NCBI RefSeq assembly: GCF_900112935.1
Contig: NZ_FONM01000012.1
Span: forward strand, 1-64,000
Direction of reading: 5' to 3'
From: Trichococcus pasteurii
GTDB lineage: Bacteria; Bacillota; Bacilli; Lactobacillales; Aerococcaceae
Length of the DNA: 64,000 nucleotides
Shown one piece after another: positions 16,142-25,949 of the stretch. Below the pieces are notes generated by a model that was given only the letters and a program-made list of their open reading frames with translations, was not told where the DNA came from and searched no databases. Numbering within the stretch: the stretch's first letter is position 1; each line of letters starts with the position of its first letter. The position numbers were made by a program, and so were the translations under genes.

Positions 16142-16733
16142 ATCCGTGTACAGGGAAATCCGAGCCGCTGTTCTGGCTAAATTCTTTTCCAAGCACGGTC
16201 CCTCCGACGAGGAAACCTATCTGCTGCGCAATCAGTTGCCCGTCAGATTGATGGTCGGCAGAAAACAGCATATTCCGGATATTCTCTATATCGAACGGAT
16301 GAGCTATGATGGCGCGACTCCTTGGGGAAGGACGGCACTGGAGAATGATATGCTGCAGAACCCCAAGTCGCTGTATTACGTTCTGTATGAAGGCCATACG
16401 CCCATCGCTTTTTTGGGTGCCAGATTGGATGGGAAAGATATCCATATCACGAATTTGGCGGTAGTGCCCGAATTTCAGCAAATCGGTGCGGCCACTTTGT
16501 TGTTGCGGCTACTGAGAAGCTTTGCGGACGAAAAAGGCGCCGCCAGCATCAGTCTGGAAGTGCGGATTTCAAACCATCGGGCGAAGGCTTTATATGCGAA
16601 AATGGGTTTTCTGCCGGAGCGGGTCAAGCAGCATTATTATCACGGCGATGGCGAAGACGCTTTGGATATGGTATGGCCGTTAACGGGAAAACAATCGGAA
16701 GAAAAGGAAGATGTTCATGCAACGCACTTTTGA
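16116..16733 (+). CDS. GNAT acetyltransferase, RimI-like, with N-terminal extension
   Basis: A 205-residue protein: about 45 residues of basic, amphipathic sequence (KEWIHRFKSVYREIRAAVLAKFF), then a GNAT domain. Seen: the core strand ITNLAVVPEFQQIGAATLLLRLL, with the acetyl-CoA loop Q-x-x-G-A-A, and LEVRISNHRAKALYAKMGF, both RimI-like. It sits between tsaB and a second RimI-like gene and overlaps each by about 23-26 bases. Start is TTG 16116 with GGAGGG 9 bases before it. RimI acetylates the N-terminal alanine of ribosomal protein S18; which of the two does this here is not known, and this longer copy may have another substrate. Confidence 0.85.
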   Translation: MKEWIHRFKSVYREIRAAVLAKFFSKHGPSDEETYLLRNQLPVRLMVGRKQHIPDILYIERMSYDGATPWGRTALENDMLQNPKSLYYVLYEGHTPIAFLGARLDGKDIHITNLAVVPEFQQIGAATLLLRLLRSFADEKGAASISLEVRISNHRAKALYAKMGFLPERVKQHYYHGDGEDALDMVWPLTGKQSEEKEDVHATHF

Positions 16734-17220
16734 AATCTGCGACCTGAAGGCAGACGCAGGCAAGTTGGAACAACATGCACAGGCTTTGTATGAACTTACA
16801 TTGCTGGCAAATGAGGGCCATTCCAGTTGGAAAGCATCCTCGTTCCTGTCTGAATTGAAGGACAATCATTCTCTGTATACAGGCTGCATGGAAGAAAACA
16901 AGCTAGTGGGCTATATTTGTTGCATGGCGGTTGTGGATGAGGCGTCGATCAATAATTTTGCGGTAGCGCCTGACCATCAGGCAAAAGGGATCGGAAAAAA
17001 ATTGTTGCAGGAAATGATCGCCTTGCTGCAAACGAAGGGGATGGAGCGGCTTTGGCTGGAAGTCCGTGTCTCTAATGAAGCTGCCTATAACCTGTACAAA
17101 AAAATAGGCTTTACGGAAATATTCCGAAGAAAAGATTATTATCAGAATCCGATAGAGGATGCCTACATCATGGAATTGGCGCTGACATCGGAAAATAAAG
17201 AGGAGGCGGAAGGCTGTTGA
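16717..17220 (+). CDS. rimI: ribosomal protein S18 alanine N-acetyltransferase-like (RimI)
   Basis: A 167-residue single GNAT domain. Seen: [24 protein letters not shown], with the Q-x-x-G-I-G acetyl-CoA loop, and [19 protein letters not shown] ending in EDAYIMEL, the RimI pattern. ATG 16711 is open but its AAGGAAG site abuts it; ATG 16717 has better spacing. It overlaps the preceding GNAT gene, and its stop codon overlaps the tsaD start. The size and standard motifs make this the likelier RimI of the pair. Confidence 0.87.
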   Translation: MQRTFEICDLKADAGKLEQHAQALYELTLLANEGHSSWKASSFLSELKDNHSLYTGCMEENKLVGYICCMAVVDEASINNFAVAPDHQAKGIGKKLLQEMIALLQTKGMERLWLEVRVSNEAAYNLYKKIGFTEIFRRKDYYQNPIEDAYIMELALTSENKEEAEGC

Positions 17221-18239
17221 CAGAAACAGATGTGACCATACTCGCGATTGAGAGCAGTTGCGATGAAACAAGTGTAGCTGTGGTGAAAAATGGAAATACG
17301 GTCCTTTCGAATGTTGTCGCTTCCCAGATCAAAAGCCATATGCGCTTCGGCGGGGTCGTGCCGGAAGTGGCGAGCCGTCATCATGTCGAGCAGATCACCC
17401 AAATCGTTGAAGCGGCACTGAATGAGGCCCAGGTCACTTTTGATGCTATCGATGCGGTTGCGGTAACGGATGGTCCGGGCTTGGTAGGCTCGTTGCTGAT
17501 CGGCGTCAGTGCGGCGAAAGCTTTGGCTTTTGCGCATCAGAAACCGCTCATCCCGGTCAATCATATGGCCGGCCATATCTATGCGAACCAGTTGGTGACG
17601 TCTATGCGCTATCCCTTGTTGGCCTTGGTTGTCAGCGGAGGGCATACGGAATTGGTGTATATGGAAAAGGACGGCTCTTTCGACATCATCGGCGAAACGA
17701 GGGATGATGCTGCGGGAGAGGCTTACGACAAAATCGGACGCATTTTGGGCTTGCCTTATCCAGGCGGGAAAAAAATGGATGAAATGGCTCATGAAGGTAA
17801 AGAAACGATGCATTTTCCGCGCGCTATGATCAAAGAGGACAATTATGATTTCAGCTTCAGCGGATTGAAAAGTTCCGTCATCAATACTGTCCACAATGCG
17901 CGCCAAAAAGGGGATGACATCAATCCTTACGACTTGGCCGCCAGTTTTCAGGCGAGTGTCGTGGAGGTTTTGGTACATAAGACGTTGCGTGCGGCCAAGG
18001 AAAAGAACATCAAGCAGCTGCTGCTGGCTGGCGGAGTCGCCGCCAACAGAGGCTTACGTGAGGCTTTGTCCGCAAAAATGGCATTAGAGCTTCCGGAAGT
18101 CGAAGTCGTCATTCCACCATTGTCGCTTTGCGGGGACAATGCGGCGATGATCGGGGCTGCGGCCTACACCGAATACCGACAAAAACATTTTGCCGGATAC
18201 AATCTGAATGCACATCCCGGATTGGTGTTGGGAGAATAA
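17217..18239 (+). CDS. tsaD: tRNA N6-adenosine threonylcarbamoyltransferase TsaD
   Basis: A 340-residue catalytic subunit transferring the threonylcarbamoyl group to A37 of tRNA, working with TsaB and TsaE. Seen: [48 protein letters not shown], the metal-binding [22 protein letters not shown], and [17 protein letters not shown], with a second metal site near [12 protein letters not shown]. Start is TTG 17217, overlapping the rimI stop by four bases (TTGA) with GGAGGCGGAAGG upstream. A terminator follows. This is the last gene of the t6A cluster. Confidence 0.96.
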   Translation: MTETDVTILAIESSCDETSVAVVKNGNTVLSNVVASQIKSHMRFGGVVPEVASRHHVEQITQIVEAALNEAQVTFDAIDAVAVTDGPGLVGSLLIGVSAAKALAFAHQKPLIPVNHMAGHIYANQLVTSMRYPLLALVVSGGHTELVYMEKDGSFDIIGETRDDAAGEAYDKIGRILGLPYPGGKKMDEMAHEGKETMHFPRAMIKEDNYDFSFSGLKSSVINTVHNARQKGDDINPYDLAASFQASVVEVLVHKTLRAAKEKNIKQLLLAGGVAANRGLREALSAKMALELPEVEVVIPPLSLCGDNAAMIGAAAYTEYRQKHFAGYNLNAHPGLVLGE

Positions 18240-18242
18240 AAT

Positions 18243-18294
18243 AAGAAGAGGAAGCTGGTCGACTAGAGCGACACAAGCTTCCTCTTCTTTTATG
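18243..18294. terminator. bidirectional terminator after tsaD
   Basis: AAGAAGAGGAAGCT and AAGCTTCCTCTTCTT form a 14-bp stem ending in TTTT; the other strand reads into an A/T-rich tail serving the convergent HAD gene. Confidence 0.85.
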
Positions 18295-18305
18295 CTTCTT
18301 AATCC

Positions 18306-18962
18306 TTAATCGATCAGTGCTCTGCAGTAATCGGCATCGAGATCCGAAAAATCGGTGACGATGACGGTCGCCAAGGACAGATCCTGCGGAGGGAACTCGA
18401 GATTGCGGAAACCGATGCATTTGCAGCCGGCCGCATGTGCAGATGCAACCCCGTTTCGGGAGTCCTCAATGACGACGCAGTTTTCCGGGGTTGCTTTCAG
18501 GTTTTCGGCAGCATCCAGGAAGATATCGGGCGCGGGCTTGGAGTGCGCAACGCTTTCCCCCGAGACCAAATAGCTGAAATATTTTTCGATGTCCAATGAT
18601 CTTACAGCCTTTTGGATATCCGTCAATGGAGAGGATGAGGCGATCGCCAAAGGGACACCCGCTTCGTGCAGGCGTGCAATGAAGGGAATCACACCCGGAA
18701 TCGGTTGCAGGCCATCTTCTTCCATCAGGCGGTTCCGGATGACGTTCGCCCGTTCCACCAATTCTCCGACTGGAGCATCCAGGTTGAATTCATTTTTCAT
18801 TGTTTCCCACATGTACTCATGTGTGGTCCCTTGGTAGCGGAAATGGTATTCCAGCTCGGTGTCCACTCCAAATTCCTTCAACAACATACTTTCCGATCGC
18901 AAAAAGAATGGTTCCGTATCGATGATGACACCATCCATATCAAATAAAACGGCTTCCAACAT
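18306..18962 (-). CDS. HAD-superfamily hydrolase, beta-phosphoglucomutase-like
   Basis: A 218-residue HAD phosphatase or phosphomutase. Motif I is AVLFDMDGVIIDTEP with the nucleophilic and acid/base aspartates, motif II is IASSSPL, motif III includes the lysine of HSKPAPDIFLDAA, and motif IV is CVVIEDSRNGVASAHAAG. A helical cap of the C1 type lies between residues 15 and 80. The IIDTEP context and cap are those of the beta-phosphoglucomutase/YcjU group, but many members are simple sugar-phosphate phosphatases, so the substrate is open. GGAGG precedes ATG 18962. It lies 109 bases after the ABC-F gene on the same strand. Confidence 0.87.
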   Translation of the reverse strand: MLEAVLFDMDGVIIDTEPFFLRSESMLLKEFGVDTELEYHFRYQGTTHEYMWETMKNEFNLDAPVGELVERANVIRNRLMEEDGLQPIPGVIPFIARLHEAGVPLAIASSSPLTDIQKAVRSLDIEKYFSYLVSGESVAHSKPAPDIFLDAAENLKATPENCVVIEDSRNGVASAHAAGCKCIGFRNLEFPPQDLSLATVIVTDFSDLDADYCRALID

Positions 18963-19071
18963 ATCATTACCTCCATATTATGCGTACTTTTTCCAGTGCA
19001 TCTTAACAAAAGTTCCGGCATTGCTCAACTAAAACCAGGAAGCGCGCGATCCGGAACGGATATCCGCTTCA

Positions 19072-21027
19072 TTATTCGCTCAGTTCCTCAAGCGCCATTG
19101 TCTGTTCTTCCCAATCCTGCATCAGCTCATCCTGCCGTGCCTGAAGTGCGAGCAATTGCTGGTTGAATTGTTGGACTTTTTCATGATCCCCGTAGACTTC
19201 AGGCTCCGTCAATTGCTGTTCGATCGCAGCGATGGCCTCCTCTACGGTCGCCAATTCATTCTCCAAAGCCTCAACTTGCCGCGCCAGTTTTCTTTCCAAT
19301 TTCAGTTTTTCCTTGGAAGAAACGTAATCCCCTTTGGCTTTTGAAAGTGGTTCAACTGCGGCAGTTGCTTCGGCGGCATTTTCGGCCTGCTGCAGAGCTG
19401 CCAACGCCGCTTCCTGTTGTTTCTTTTCAATATAGTAATCATAGTCCCCGAGGTACAATTTGCTGCCCTCAGCGGAGAGTTCGACAATGCTTGTGGCAAT
19501 CCGATTGATGAAATAGCGGTCGTGGGAAACGAAAAGCAGGGTGCCGTCATAATCGATCAAAGCATTTTCAAGCACTTCCTTGCTGTCGATGTCCAAATGG
19601 TTCGTGGGTTCATCGAGGACAAGGAAGTTCTTTTGGTCCAATGCCAACTTGCAGAGCGAAAGCCTTGCCTTCTCGCCACCGCTCAATGCCGGAATCGTTT
19701 TCTCGACATCGGCACCAGAGAACAGGAAGCTCCCCAGGATACTGCGCACATCTTTTTCGTTCAACGTAGGATGAAGATCCCAGATTTCGGCGAGAACGCT
19801 CTTGGTTTTGGAAAGGTTGCCTAATTCTTGGTCATAATAACCGAGATCCACGTTGGCGCCGAGCTGGACTCTGCCTTTCAAAAGCGGAATCTCAGAAATG
19901 ATCGACTTAAGCAAAGTGGACTTGCCGATCCCGTTCGGCCCGACGATCGCGATTGCCTGCTGTTTGCGGATATCAAGATTGATTGGGTCAGCCAGGATCG
20001 TACCGGCATAGCCGACAGCCCCGTTCTCAAGGGTCAACACGACGTTTCCGCTCTCTTTGGCGATTTCGAAGGAGAAGCGGGCGGAACGTTCATCGCCTTT
20101 CGGCTTGTCCATCCGCTCCATCTTCTCAAGACGTTTGCGGCGGCTTTGCGCCATCTTGGTCGTGGAGGCGCGCGCCAGATTACGGGCGACATAATCCTCC
20201 AATTTGGAGATTTCATCTTGTTGCTTCTCGTAAGCTTTCAATTCCTGCTCCAGGCGGGCTGCTTTCTCGGTCAGATAATAGGAGTAGTTGCCTTTGTAAT
20301 GCTGGATTTTGTGGCGGCTGATTTCATAAACTTCAGTGGCGACTTTGTCCAGGAAATAGCGGTCATGGGAAACGATCAAAAGCGAGCCGTTATAACCGAT
20401 CAGATAATTTTCCAACCAAGCCAACGTGTCGATGTCCAGATGGTTGGTAGGTTCATCCAGAATCAGCAGATCGTTCTTCTCAAGCAGGATTTTGGCCAAG
20501 GCGAGCCTTGTTTTCTGGCCGCCGGACAATTGGGAAATCGGGCGATCATAATCTTCTTCGTAGAACTGGAACCCATGCAGCACCGAACGGATTTCAGATT
20601 CATAGCCGTAGGCATTTTTTTCATGCAAAGTATGCTGAAGATGGTCATAGCGTTCCAAAGCTTTTTGGTAGGCTTCTTCATCCTCAAGCAGGTCCGGATC
20701 CCCCAAAGCGAAAGCGGCTTGCTCAGCTTCTTTGCTTAATTGGATGAGCGGGGCAAAAATGGTCAACATTTCCTGCCAAATCGTGTTGGAGGAATCGACC
20801 GCGCTATGCTGATCCAAGTAGCCGATCGTAACATCCTTGCTCTTGGAAACAGAACCGGCATCCGTGGTTTCGATGCCTGCCAAAATTTTCAGAAGGGTTG
20901 ATTTCCCTGCTCCGTTTCGGCCGACGAGCGCTATGCGCGAATGGTCTTGAACAGTAATTTGAATATTGTCGAATAAGACGCTCGCCCCAAAAAGGCGCGC
21001 CAAATTTTGTCCTTGTAGTAAAATCAT
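19072..21027 (-). CDS. ABC-F family ATPase, YdiF-like
   Basis: A 651-residue soluble protein with two ATPase domains and no membrane segments. Domain 1 has GRNGAGKSTLL, LSGGQKTRLALAK and LLILDEPTNHLDIDTL; domain 2 has GPNGIGKSTLL, LSGGEKARLSLCK and LVLDEPTNHLDIDSK. Between them is the basic linker (about residues 240-310, rich in Lys/Arg) that reaches the ribosomal P site in this family, and the end is a coiled coil (about 545-650). Known ABC-F proteins relieve ribosome stalling or give antibiotic protection; housekeeping YdiF is not fully defined. Position beside tsaD and rex matches B. subtilis ydiF. ATG 21027 is preferred over the longer frame since AGAGGA lies 9 bases before it. Confidence 0.93.
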   Translation of the reverse strand: MILLQGQNLARLFGASVLFDNIQITVQDHSRIALVGRNGAGKSTLLKILAGIETTDAGSVSKSKDVTIGYLDQHSAVDSSNTIWQEMLTIFAPLIQLSKEAEQAAFALGDPDLLEDEEAYQKALERYDHLQHTLHEKNAYGYESEIRSVLHGFQFYEEDYDRPISQLSGGQKTRLALAKILLEKNDLLILDEPTNHLDIDTLAWLENYLIGYNGSLLIVSHDRYFLDKVATEVYEISRHKIQHYKGNYSYYLTEKAARLEQELKAYEKQQDEISKLEDYVARNLARASTTKMAQSRRKRLEKMERMDKPKGDERSARFSFEIAKESGNVVLTLENGAVGYAGTILADPINLDIRKQQAIAIVGPNGIGKSTLLKSIISEIPLLKGRVQLGANVDLGYYDQELGNLSKTKSVLAEIWDLHPTLNEKDVRSILGSFLFSGADVEKTIPALSGGEKARLSLCKLALDQKNFLVLDEPTNHLDIDSKEVLENALIDYDGTLLFVSHDRYFINRIATSIVELSAEGSKLYLGDYDYYIEKKQQEAALAALQQAENAAEATAAVEPLSKAKGDYVSSKEKLKLERKLARQVEALENELATVEEAIAAIEQQLTEPEVYGDHEKVQQFNQQLLALQARQDELMQDWEEQTMALEELSE

Positions 21028-21234
21028 ATGTAGTGTCCTCTTTCTAAACAAATACTCGCGGTTATCCTTTCCATTTTATCACAGCAAGCACTGATTCGAT
21101 AGGGACAAGCAGAGTTATTGCTATATTCACGTATTTGTGCATGTGAAAATTATCGGTGGCTCCGCTTACAATTAGTATTGTGTTTCACATATTGTTCAAA
21201 AAAGGCTTCACAATCAAGTCCGGTTTCGAACAAA

Positions 21235-21266
21235 TTAGTAGATTTTTCACAATCAGATGATATAAT
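21235..21266 (+). promoter_or_regulatory. rex promoter with Rex-like operator
   Basis: TTAGTAGATTTTTCACAA (21235-21252) matches the Rex consensus TTGTGAAATTTTTCACAA at 14 of 18 positions, with the right half perfect. It lies just upstream of an extended -10, TGATATAAT (21258-21266), suggesting that Rex represses its own gene. The left half is poor, so affinity may be low. Confidence 0.55.
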
Positions 21267-21375
21267 AGTCAGTATGAAATGAAAGCTTAAGTATGTGAAC
21301 ATACTTTTTAAAGTTTGTCCGAATCGCACAAACAATATGAGGTACGAAATGAACGAGGAAAGAAGAGGAGAAAAA

Positions 21376-22008
21376 ATGTCGACGAATGATATTCCAAAAG
21401 CCACGGCAAGGAGGTTGCCGATTTACCACCGCTATTTGCGCTTTTTGCATAACGCTGGTAAAAAACGTGTTTCATCCACTGAACTGAGTGAAGCAGTAAA
21501 AGTGGACAGTGCTACTATCCGCAGGGATTTTTCATATTTTGGCGCACTAGGTAAAAGAGGGTACGGCTATGATGTCGAGTATCTGTTGGATTTCTTCAGC
21601 AAAACCTTGAACCAGGACCGTCTGACGAACGTTGCTTTGATCGGTGTGGGTAATTTGGGACATGCCTTGTTGAACTACAACTTCCATGTAAGCAATAATG
21701 TGCGCATCAGTGCCGCATTTGATGTCAATGAAGGCATCGTCGGAAAAATCCTCAGCGGTGTACCGGTGTACCCGATGACGGACATGGTGGAGCAATTGCG
21801 CATCCAGCAGATTGATGTAGCCATTTTGACCGTTCCCCAAGAAGTGGCGCAGGATGCCACCAACCGTTTGACCGAAGCGGGCGTTCGCGGCATCATGAAC
21901 TTTACTCCGATCCGTCTTTCCGTTCCGGAAAATGTCCGCGTTCAGAATGTGGATTTGACGAATGAATTGCAGACATTGATCTATTTCTTGGACAATGATA
22001 TCGGCTGA
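21376..22008 (+). CDS. rex: redox-sensing transcriptional repressor Rex
   Basis: A 210-residue NADH-sensing repressor. The N-terminal winged helix has [16 protein letters not shown] and [22 protein letters not shown], which reads the operator; the Rossmann domain has [16 protein letters not shown], binding NAD(H); the last helix ([13 protein letters not shown]) is the domain-swapped dimer helix. When NADH rises Rex leaves DNA and fermentation or reoxidation genes are induced. ATG 21376 has GAGGAG upstream and matches usual Rex length; the frame is open 27 codons further. It is divergent from the ABC-F gene as in B. subtilis. Confidence 0.96.
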   Translation: MSTNDIPKATARRLPIYHRYLRFLHNAGKKRVSSTELSEAVKVDSATIRRDFSYFGALGKRGYGYDVEYLLDFFSKTLNQDRLTNVALIGVGNLGHALLNYNFHVSNNVRISAAFDVNEGIVGKILSGVPVYPMTDMVEQLRIQQIDVAILTVPQEVAQDATNRLTEAGVRGIMNFTPIRLSVPENVRVQNVDLTNELQTLIYFLDNDIG

Positions 22009-22041
22009 GCAAAGTCGACAGCCGAGCAGAAGAAAATGCAA

Positions 22042-22077
22042 AAAGAAGGATGAGGCAGCCTCATCCTTCTTTTTTTC
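22042..22077 (+). terminator. terminator after rex
   Basis: AAGAAGGATGAGGC and the complementary TCATCCTTCTT form a compact stem followed by seven T. Confidence 0.93.
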
Positions 22078-22081
22078 ATAA

Positions 22082-22114
22082 TCAGGGCTGAACGAACCCG
22101 TTCAGCTTTTCCTA
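22082..22114. repeat. 33-bp intergenic repeat, copy 1
   Basis: A 33-bp sequence containing the perfect palindrome GCTGAACGAACCCGTTCAGC followed by TTTTCCTA. A second copy with one mismatch lies at 47012-47044. It falls between the rex terminator and the convergent ydiK-like gene and ends on that gene's stop codon. Confidence 0.7.
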
Positions 22115-22318
22115 GTTTTTATCGATGCTGTCTTTGATTTTCAGGTAGGCATTGAACATGCGTACGCCTTTCACGACATCACTTGTTGCGAACAGCACGC
22201 TGATGATGGCCATGAATCCCCAGCCTGCAGTATTCACGGCATCGACTGCCAGCGAGATGAAGAGGATTGCGAAAACGAATCGGATGATTACTTGAATTAA
22301 TAGATTTTTTAAAGTCAT
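22112..22318 (-). CDS. small membrane protein, YdiK-like (DUF4305)
   Basis: A 68-residue protein with two predicted membrane helices (about residues 8-26 and 33-50) and a short charged tail (KIKDSIDKN). Its sequence (VDAVNTAGWGFMAIISVLFATSDVVKGVR) and its place between rex and a CPBP protease upstream of groESL match B. subtilis ydiK. Function is unknown. AAAGGAA lies before ATG 22318. It lies 41 bases downstream of the CPBP gene and is probably co-transcribed. Confidence 0.8.
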   Translation of the reverse strand: MTLKNLLIQVIIRFVFAILFISLAVDAVNTAGWGFMAIISVLFATSDVVKGVRMFNAYLKIKDSIDKN

Positions 22319-22359
22319 GTTGTTCCTTTCTTTTTCCTAAATAGCGGACTTCACGTGCC

Positions 22360-23037
22360 TTACGAAATGAGTTGGGACAGAATCGGCAAAGCGGACATGG
22401 CATTCATCAACGCATGCGCAATCATCGGAGTCGCTATGTTTCTTGTCCTGTAATAAAGGAAAGAAAACCATAGCCCCAGCGAGCCATAAACCAAATAGTG
22501 CCCATCATTATGCGCAATCGCAAAAATCAAAGCGCTGATAGTGGCTGCGCCGACCATCCCGATTGCATCAACCAGATGCGTGACAATCGCTTTACGGAAT
22601 ACAAATTCCTCCATCACAGGTGCAAAGATGATAATGTTAAAAATAAAGAACGGGTAGCGGTTTGTCAAGTCCAGCAGCACTTCCGTATTTTCGGAAACGA
22701 CTGGCATCCTGAACAAAAGATACTCCACATTCATCGCGACGATCTGAATCAGGACAGCTCCCACGAAACCGAAGACTCCGGTCATGAGCGTTTTTCCGAT
22801 GCGGGCAGCCGGTTGATCCGTAAGACTGTTTTGTGGTGTCCATTTTTTTCTGCTATTCCATGCTACCATAAGGACAGTTCCTAGGAAAGCGAAGAATAGC
22901 GAGAGATTCATGGCGGCTGCGATGCGATCTGCCTCCGGAATGAAAAAAAGCATAAAGACCGGCAGAAGTTGAGAAGCGAGATAGATGAGGATGATCTGTA
23001 TGGCTAACGTTAACCTGGAACGTATTTTTTTATTCAT
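22360..23037 (-). CDS. CPBP-family intramembrane glutamic endopeptidase, YdiL-like
   Basis: A 225-residue polytopic membrane protein, about six to eight helices, of the CPBP (CAAX protease/bacteriocin-processing) family. The three active-site motifs are present: VMEEFVFRKA with Glu143, Glu144 and Arg148; FAIAHND with His176; and MIAHALMN with His208 and Asn212. Members are intramembrane proteases, some giving self-immunity to bacteriocins; the B. subtilis neighbour YdiL holds the same place before groES. No bacteriocin gene is adjacent, so a housekeeping role is more likely. It is divergent from groESL. Confidence 0.88.
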   Translation of the reverse strand: MNKKIRSRLTLAIQIILIYLASQLLPVFMLFFIPEADRIAAAMNLSLFFAFLGTVLMVAWNSRKKWTPQNSLTDQPAARIGKTLMTGVFGFVGAVLIQIVAMNVEYLLFRMPVVSENTEVLLDLTNRYPFFIFNIIIFAPVMEEFVFRKAIVTHLVDAIGMVGAATISALIFAIAHNDGHYLVYGSLGLWFSFLYYRTRNIATPMIAHALMNAMSALPILSQLIS

Positions 23038-23137
23038 ATAATATAGTACCTTTCTGAGAGAACTGACGTTTTACGCTTGATAAACAGTATAGCATAATAG
23101 CGCAAAAAAATAGAATCGGAAAAAATCGGCTTCCCTC

Positions 23138-23166
23138 TTGCAAATTAATTGGAGATTGATTAATAT
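23138..23166 (+). promoter_or_regulatory. groESL sigma-A promoter
   Basis: TTGCAA (23138-23143), a 17-base spacer, and TAATAT (23161-23166), directly upstream of the CIRCE element. Confidence 0.85.
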
Positions 23167-23177
23167 AGAAATGTAAC

Positions 23178-23204
23178 TTAGCACTCTAAGTTGATGAGTG
23201 CTAA
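23178..23204. promoter_or_regulatory. CIRCE element (HrcA operator)
   Basis: TTAGCACTC-N9-GAGTGCTAA, a perfect 27-bp CIRCE inverted repeat in the groESL leader. HrcA binds it and represses until heat shock titrates GroEL. No second class of stress operator is seen here. Confidence 0.98.
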
Positions 23205-23231
23205 AATGAACTTATTTTTGGAGGGATCATC

Positions 23232-23516
23232 TTGTTAAAACCATTAGGAAACCGTGTTATTGTAGAAGTTGCCAAAGAAGAGGAAAAATCTGTAGGCGGC
23301 ATCGTTTTACCGTCATCCGCTAAAGAAAAATCCCAAACCGGTACCGTTATTGCTGTGGGCGCAGGTCGCGTGACGGATAACGGCGTAACCATCGAAATGA
23401 CCGTTAAGGCAGGGGATACTGTCCTTTTCGAAAAATATGCAGGCACAGAAGTTAAATATGCGGGAACAGAATACTTAGTGATCAAAGAAAGCGACATCGT
23501 AGCAATCCTGGACTAA
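23232..23516 (+). CDS. groES: co-chaperonin GroES
   Basis: A 94-residue heptameric lid of the GroEL cage. Seen: [12 protein letters not shown] at the start, the mobile-loop region [21 protein letters not shown], and [30 protein letters not shown] at the end. Start is TTG 23232 with GGAGGG 7 bases before it. groEL follows after 28 bases. Control is by HrcA through the CIRCE element. Confidence 0.98.
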   Translation: MLKPLGNRVIVEVAKEEEKSVGGIVLPSSAKEKSQTGTVIAVGAGRVTDNGVTIEMTVKAGDTVLFEKYAGTEVKYAGTEYLVIKESDIVAILD

Positions 23517-23544
23517 AAATATAATTCATGAGGTGAATCGATAA

Positions 23545-25158
<1,614 letters not shown>

Positions 25159-25169
25159 TCAGAGTGAGA

Positions 25170-25268
25170 TAAAACTCGTTTAGCCACCCGTACGTTGGAG
25201 CGAATCATGAAGGGAACCTCTTTTGTTCCCTACATGATTCGTGAAACGTTAGTGGTGGCTGAGTTTTA
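25170..25268. repeat. 99-bp nested hairpin after groEL
   Basis: Nested inverted arms around 25220: TAAAACTC/GAGTTTTA (outer), AGCCACC/GGTGGCT, ACGTT/AACGT, CGAATCATG/CATGATTCG, and GGGAAC/GTTCCC around a short loop. It has no T-run and no coding frame. It could be a mobile hairpin repeat (MITE-like) or part of a structured 3' UTR. This and the next three entries fill the roughly 500 bases between groEL and the CsoR-like gene. Confidence 0.7.
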
Positions 25269-25322
25269 GAACACGTTTAAACAGGATACGATGAATTGCG
25301 TTTAGAGGGTGAGCGCTAAGAG

Positions 25323-25364
25323 GATAAACACAAAGCGGACGTTTTTTGTCCGTGTGTGGTTATC
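25323..25364. repeat. second hairpin in the groEL 3' region
   Basis: GATAA/TTATC, ACACA/TGTGT and CGGAC/GTCCG stack into one interrupted stem around a GTTTTTT loop. Confidence 0.6.
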
Positions 25365-25374
25365 AACTTAGGCA

Positions 25375-25401
25375 CTCAAACGTCACAGTGCGACGTTTGA
25401 G
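25375..25401. repeat. third hairpin in the groEL 3' region
   Basis: CTCAAACGTC and GACGTTTGAG form a perfect 10-bp stem with a 7-base loop; no T-run follows. Confidence 0.65.
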
Positions 25402-25497
25402 GTCTTTAGCTTTATAAGTACTAAGTCTATTGATGCACGTTCTGCTTGCAATTCAGAGTTCAACTAAAACAGTGTGATGAAGCACTAAGCTCCACAA

Positions 25498-25546
25498 ACA
25501 AAAGGACCGAATGGCCAGAAATGGTTATCCGGTCTTTTTTGTTTGA
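25498..25546 (+). terminator. terminator closing the groEL 3' region
   Basis: GACCGAAT and ATCCGGTC (one mismatch) with inner GGCC pairing form a stem followed by TTTTTTGTTTG. This is the first credible intrinsic terminator after groEL. Confidence 0.75.
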
Positions 25547-25580
25547 TTTTTTTTCAAATCCAACTGCTGCCGAAGTGGCA

Positions 25581-25609
25581 TTGACTCCTGATGAATTTTT
25601 TTATATAAT
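25581..25609 (+). promoter_or_regulatory. promoter of the CsoR-like/MATE pair
   Basis: TTGACT (25581-25586), a 17-base spacer, TATAAT (25604-25609): near-consensus sigma-A. Confidence 0.88.
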
Positions 25610-25612
25610 TTT

Positions 25613-25633
25613 ATATGCCCTATGGGGGCATAT
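25613..25633. promoter_or_regulatory. operator of the CsoR-like repressor
   Basis: ATATGCCC-TATGG-GGGCATAT, perfect 8-bp arms with a G/C-rich centre in an AT-rich stretch, just after the -10. This is the style of operator bound by CsoR/RcnR/CstR-family repressors and implies autorepression. Confidence 0.78.
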
Positions 25634-25659
25634 CCTATATAAACGAGAGGTGCAATTTT

Positions 25660-25941
25660 ATGTCTCATTCACAGGAACACAGAACGGACAGTCTGGTTAA
25701 ACGCTTGAATCGGATCGAAGGACAAGTAGCGGGAATCAAAAAAATGATCCTCGAAGAGAAAGAGTACGCTGACGTCATCATCCAATTGAATTCGACTCGG
25801 TCCGCCATTCAGAAAATCAGTCATATCCTTTTGGAGGCCCAAACAGAGCATGCTCTGATGCACGTAAGCGAAGGTGCTGACTTGGATGAAGAAATGAAGA
25901 AACTGCAAAAAGTGATTGCGCAATACAATAAGATGAACTAG
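25660..25941 (+). CDS. CsoR/FrmR-family (DUF156) repressor without cysteine
   Basis: A 93-residue all-helical repressor of the CsoR/RcnR/FrmR family, recognised by LVKRLNRIEGQVAGIKKMI and DVIIQLNSTRSAIQKISHILLEAQTEHAL. These tetramers bind G/C-rich inverted repeats and release them on binding metal, formaldehyde or persulfide. The protein has no cysteine: the invariant effector Cys of the family (CsoR Cys36/RcnR Cys35) is Ala37. His3, His64 and His68 remain, and His3/His64 resemble RcnR ligands. The signal is therefore uncertain. GAGAGGTG precedes ATG 25660. A MATE exporter starts 8 bases after its stop and is likely its target along with itself. Confidence 0.88.
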   Translation: MSHSQEHRTDSLVKRLNRIEGQVAGIKKMILEEKEYADVIIQLNSTRSAIQKISHILLEAQTEHALMHVSEGADLDEEMKKLQKVIAQYNKMN

Positions 25942-25949
25942 GTGATAAT

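Noticed and set aside
19828-20739. A 303-codon plus-strand frame opposite the ABC-F gene
   Set aside because: It lies wholly inside a strongly conserved ABC-F gene and its protein resembles no family; shadow of codon bias.
21171-21200. TTGTGTTTCACAT near rex as a second Rex site
   Set aside because: The halves are too close together (overlapping spacing) to fit the Rex consensus.
25446-25700. An 84-codon frame before the CsoR-like gene
   Set aside because: It crosses a terminator, a consensus promoter and the operator; no ribosome site.
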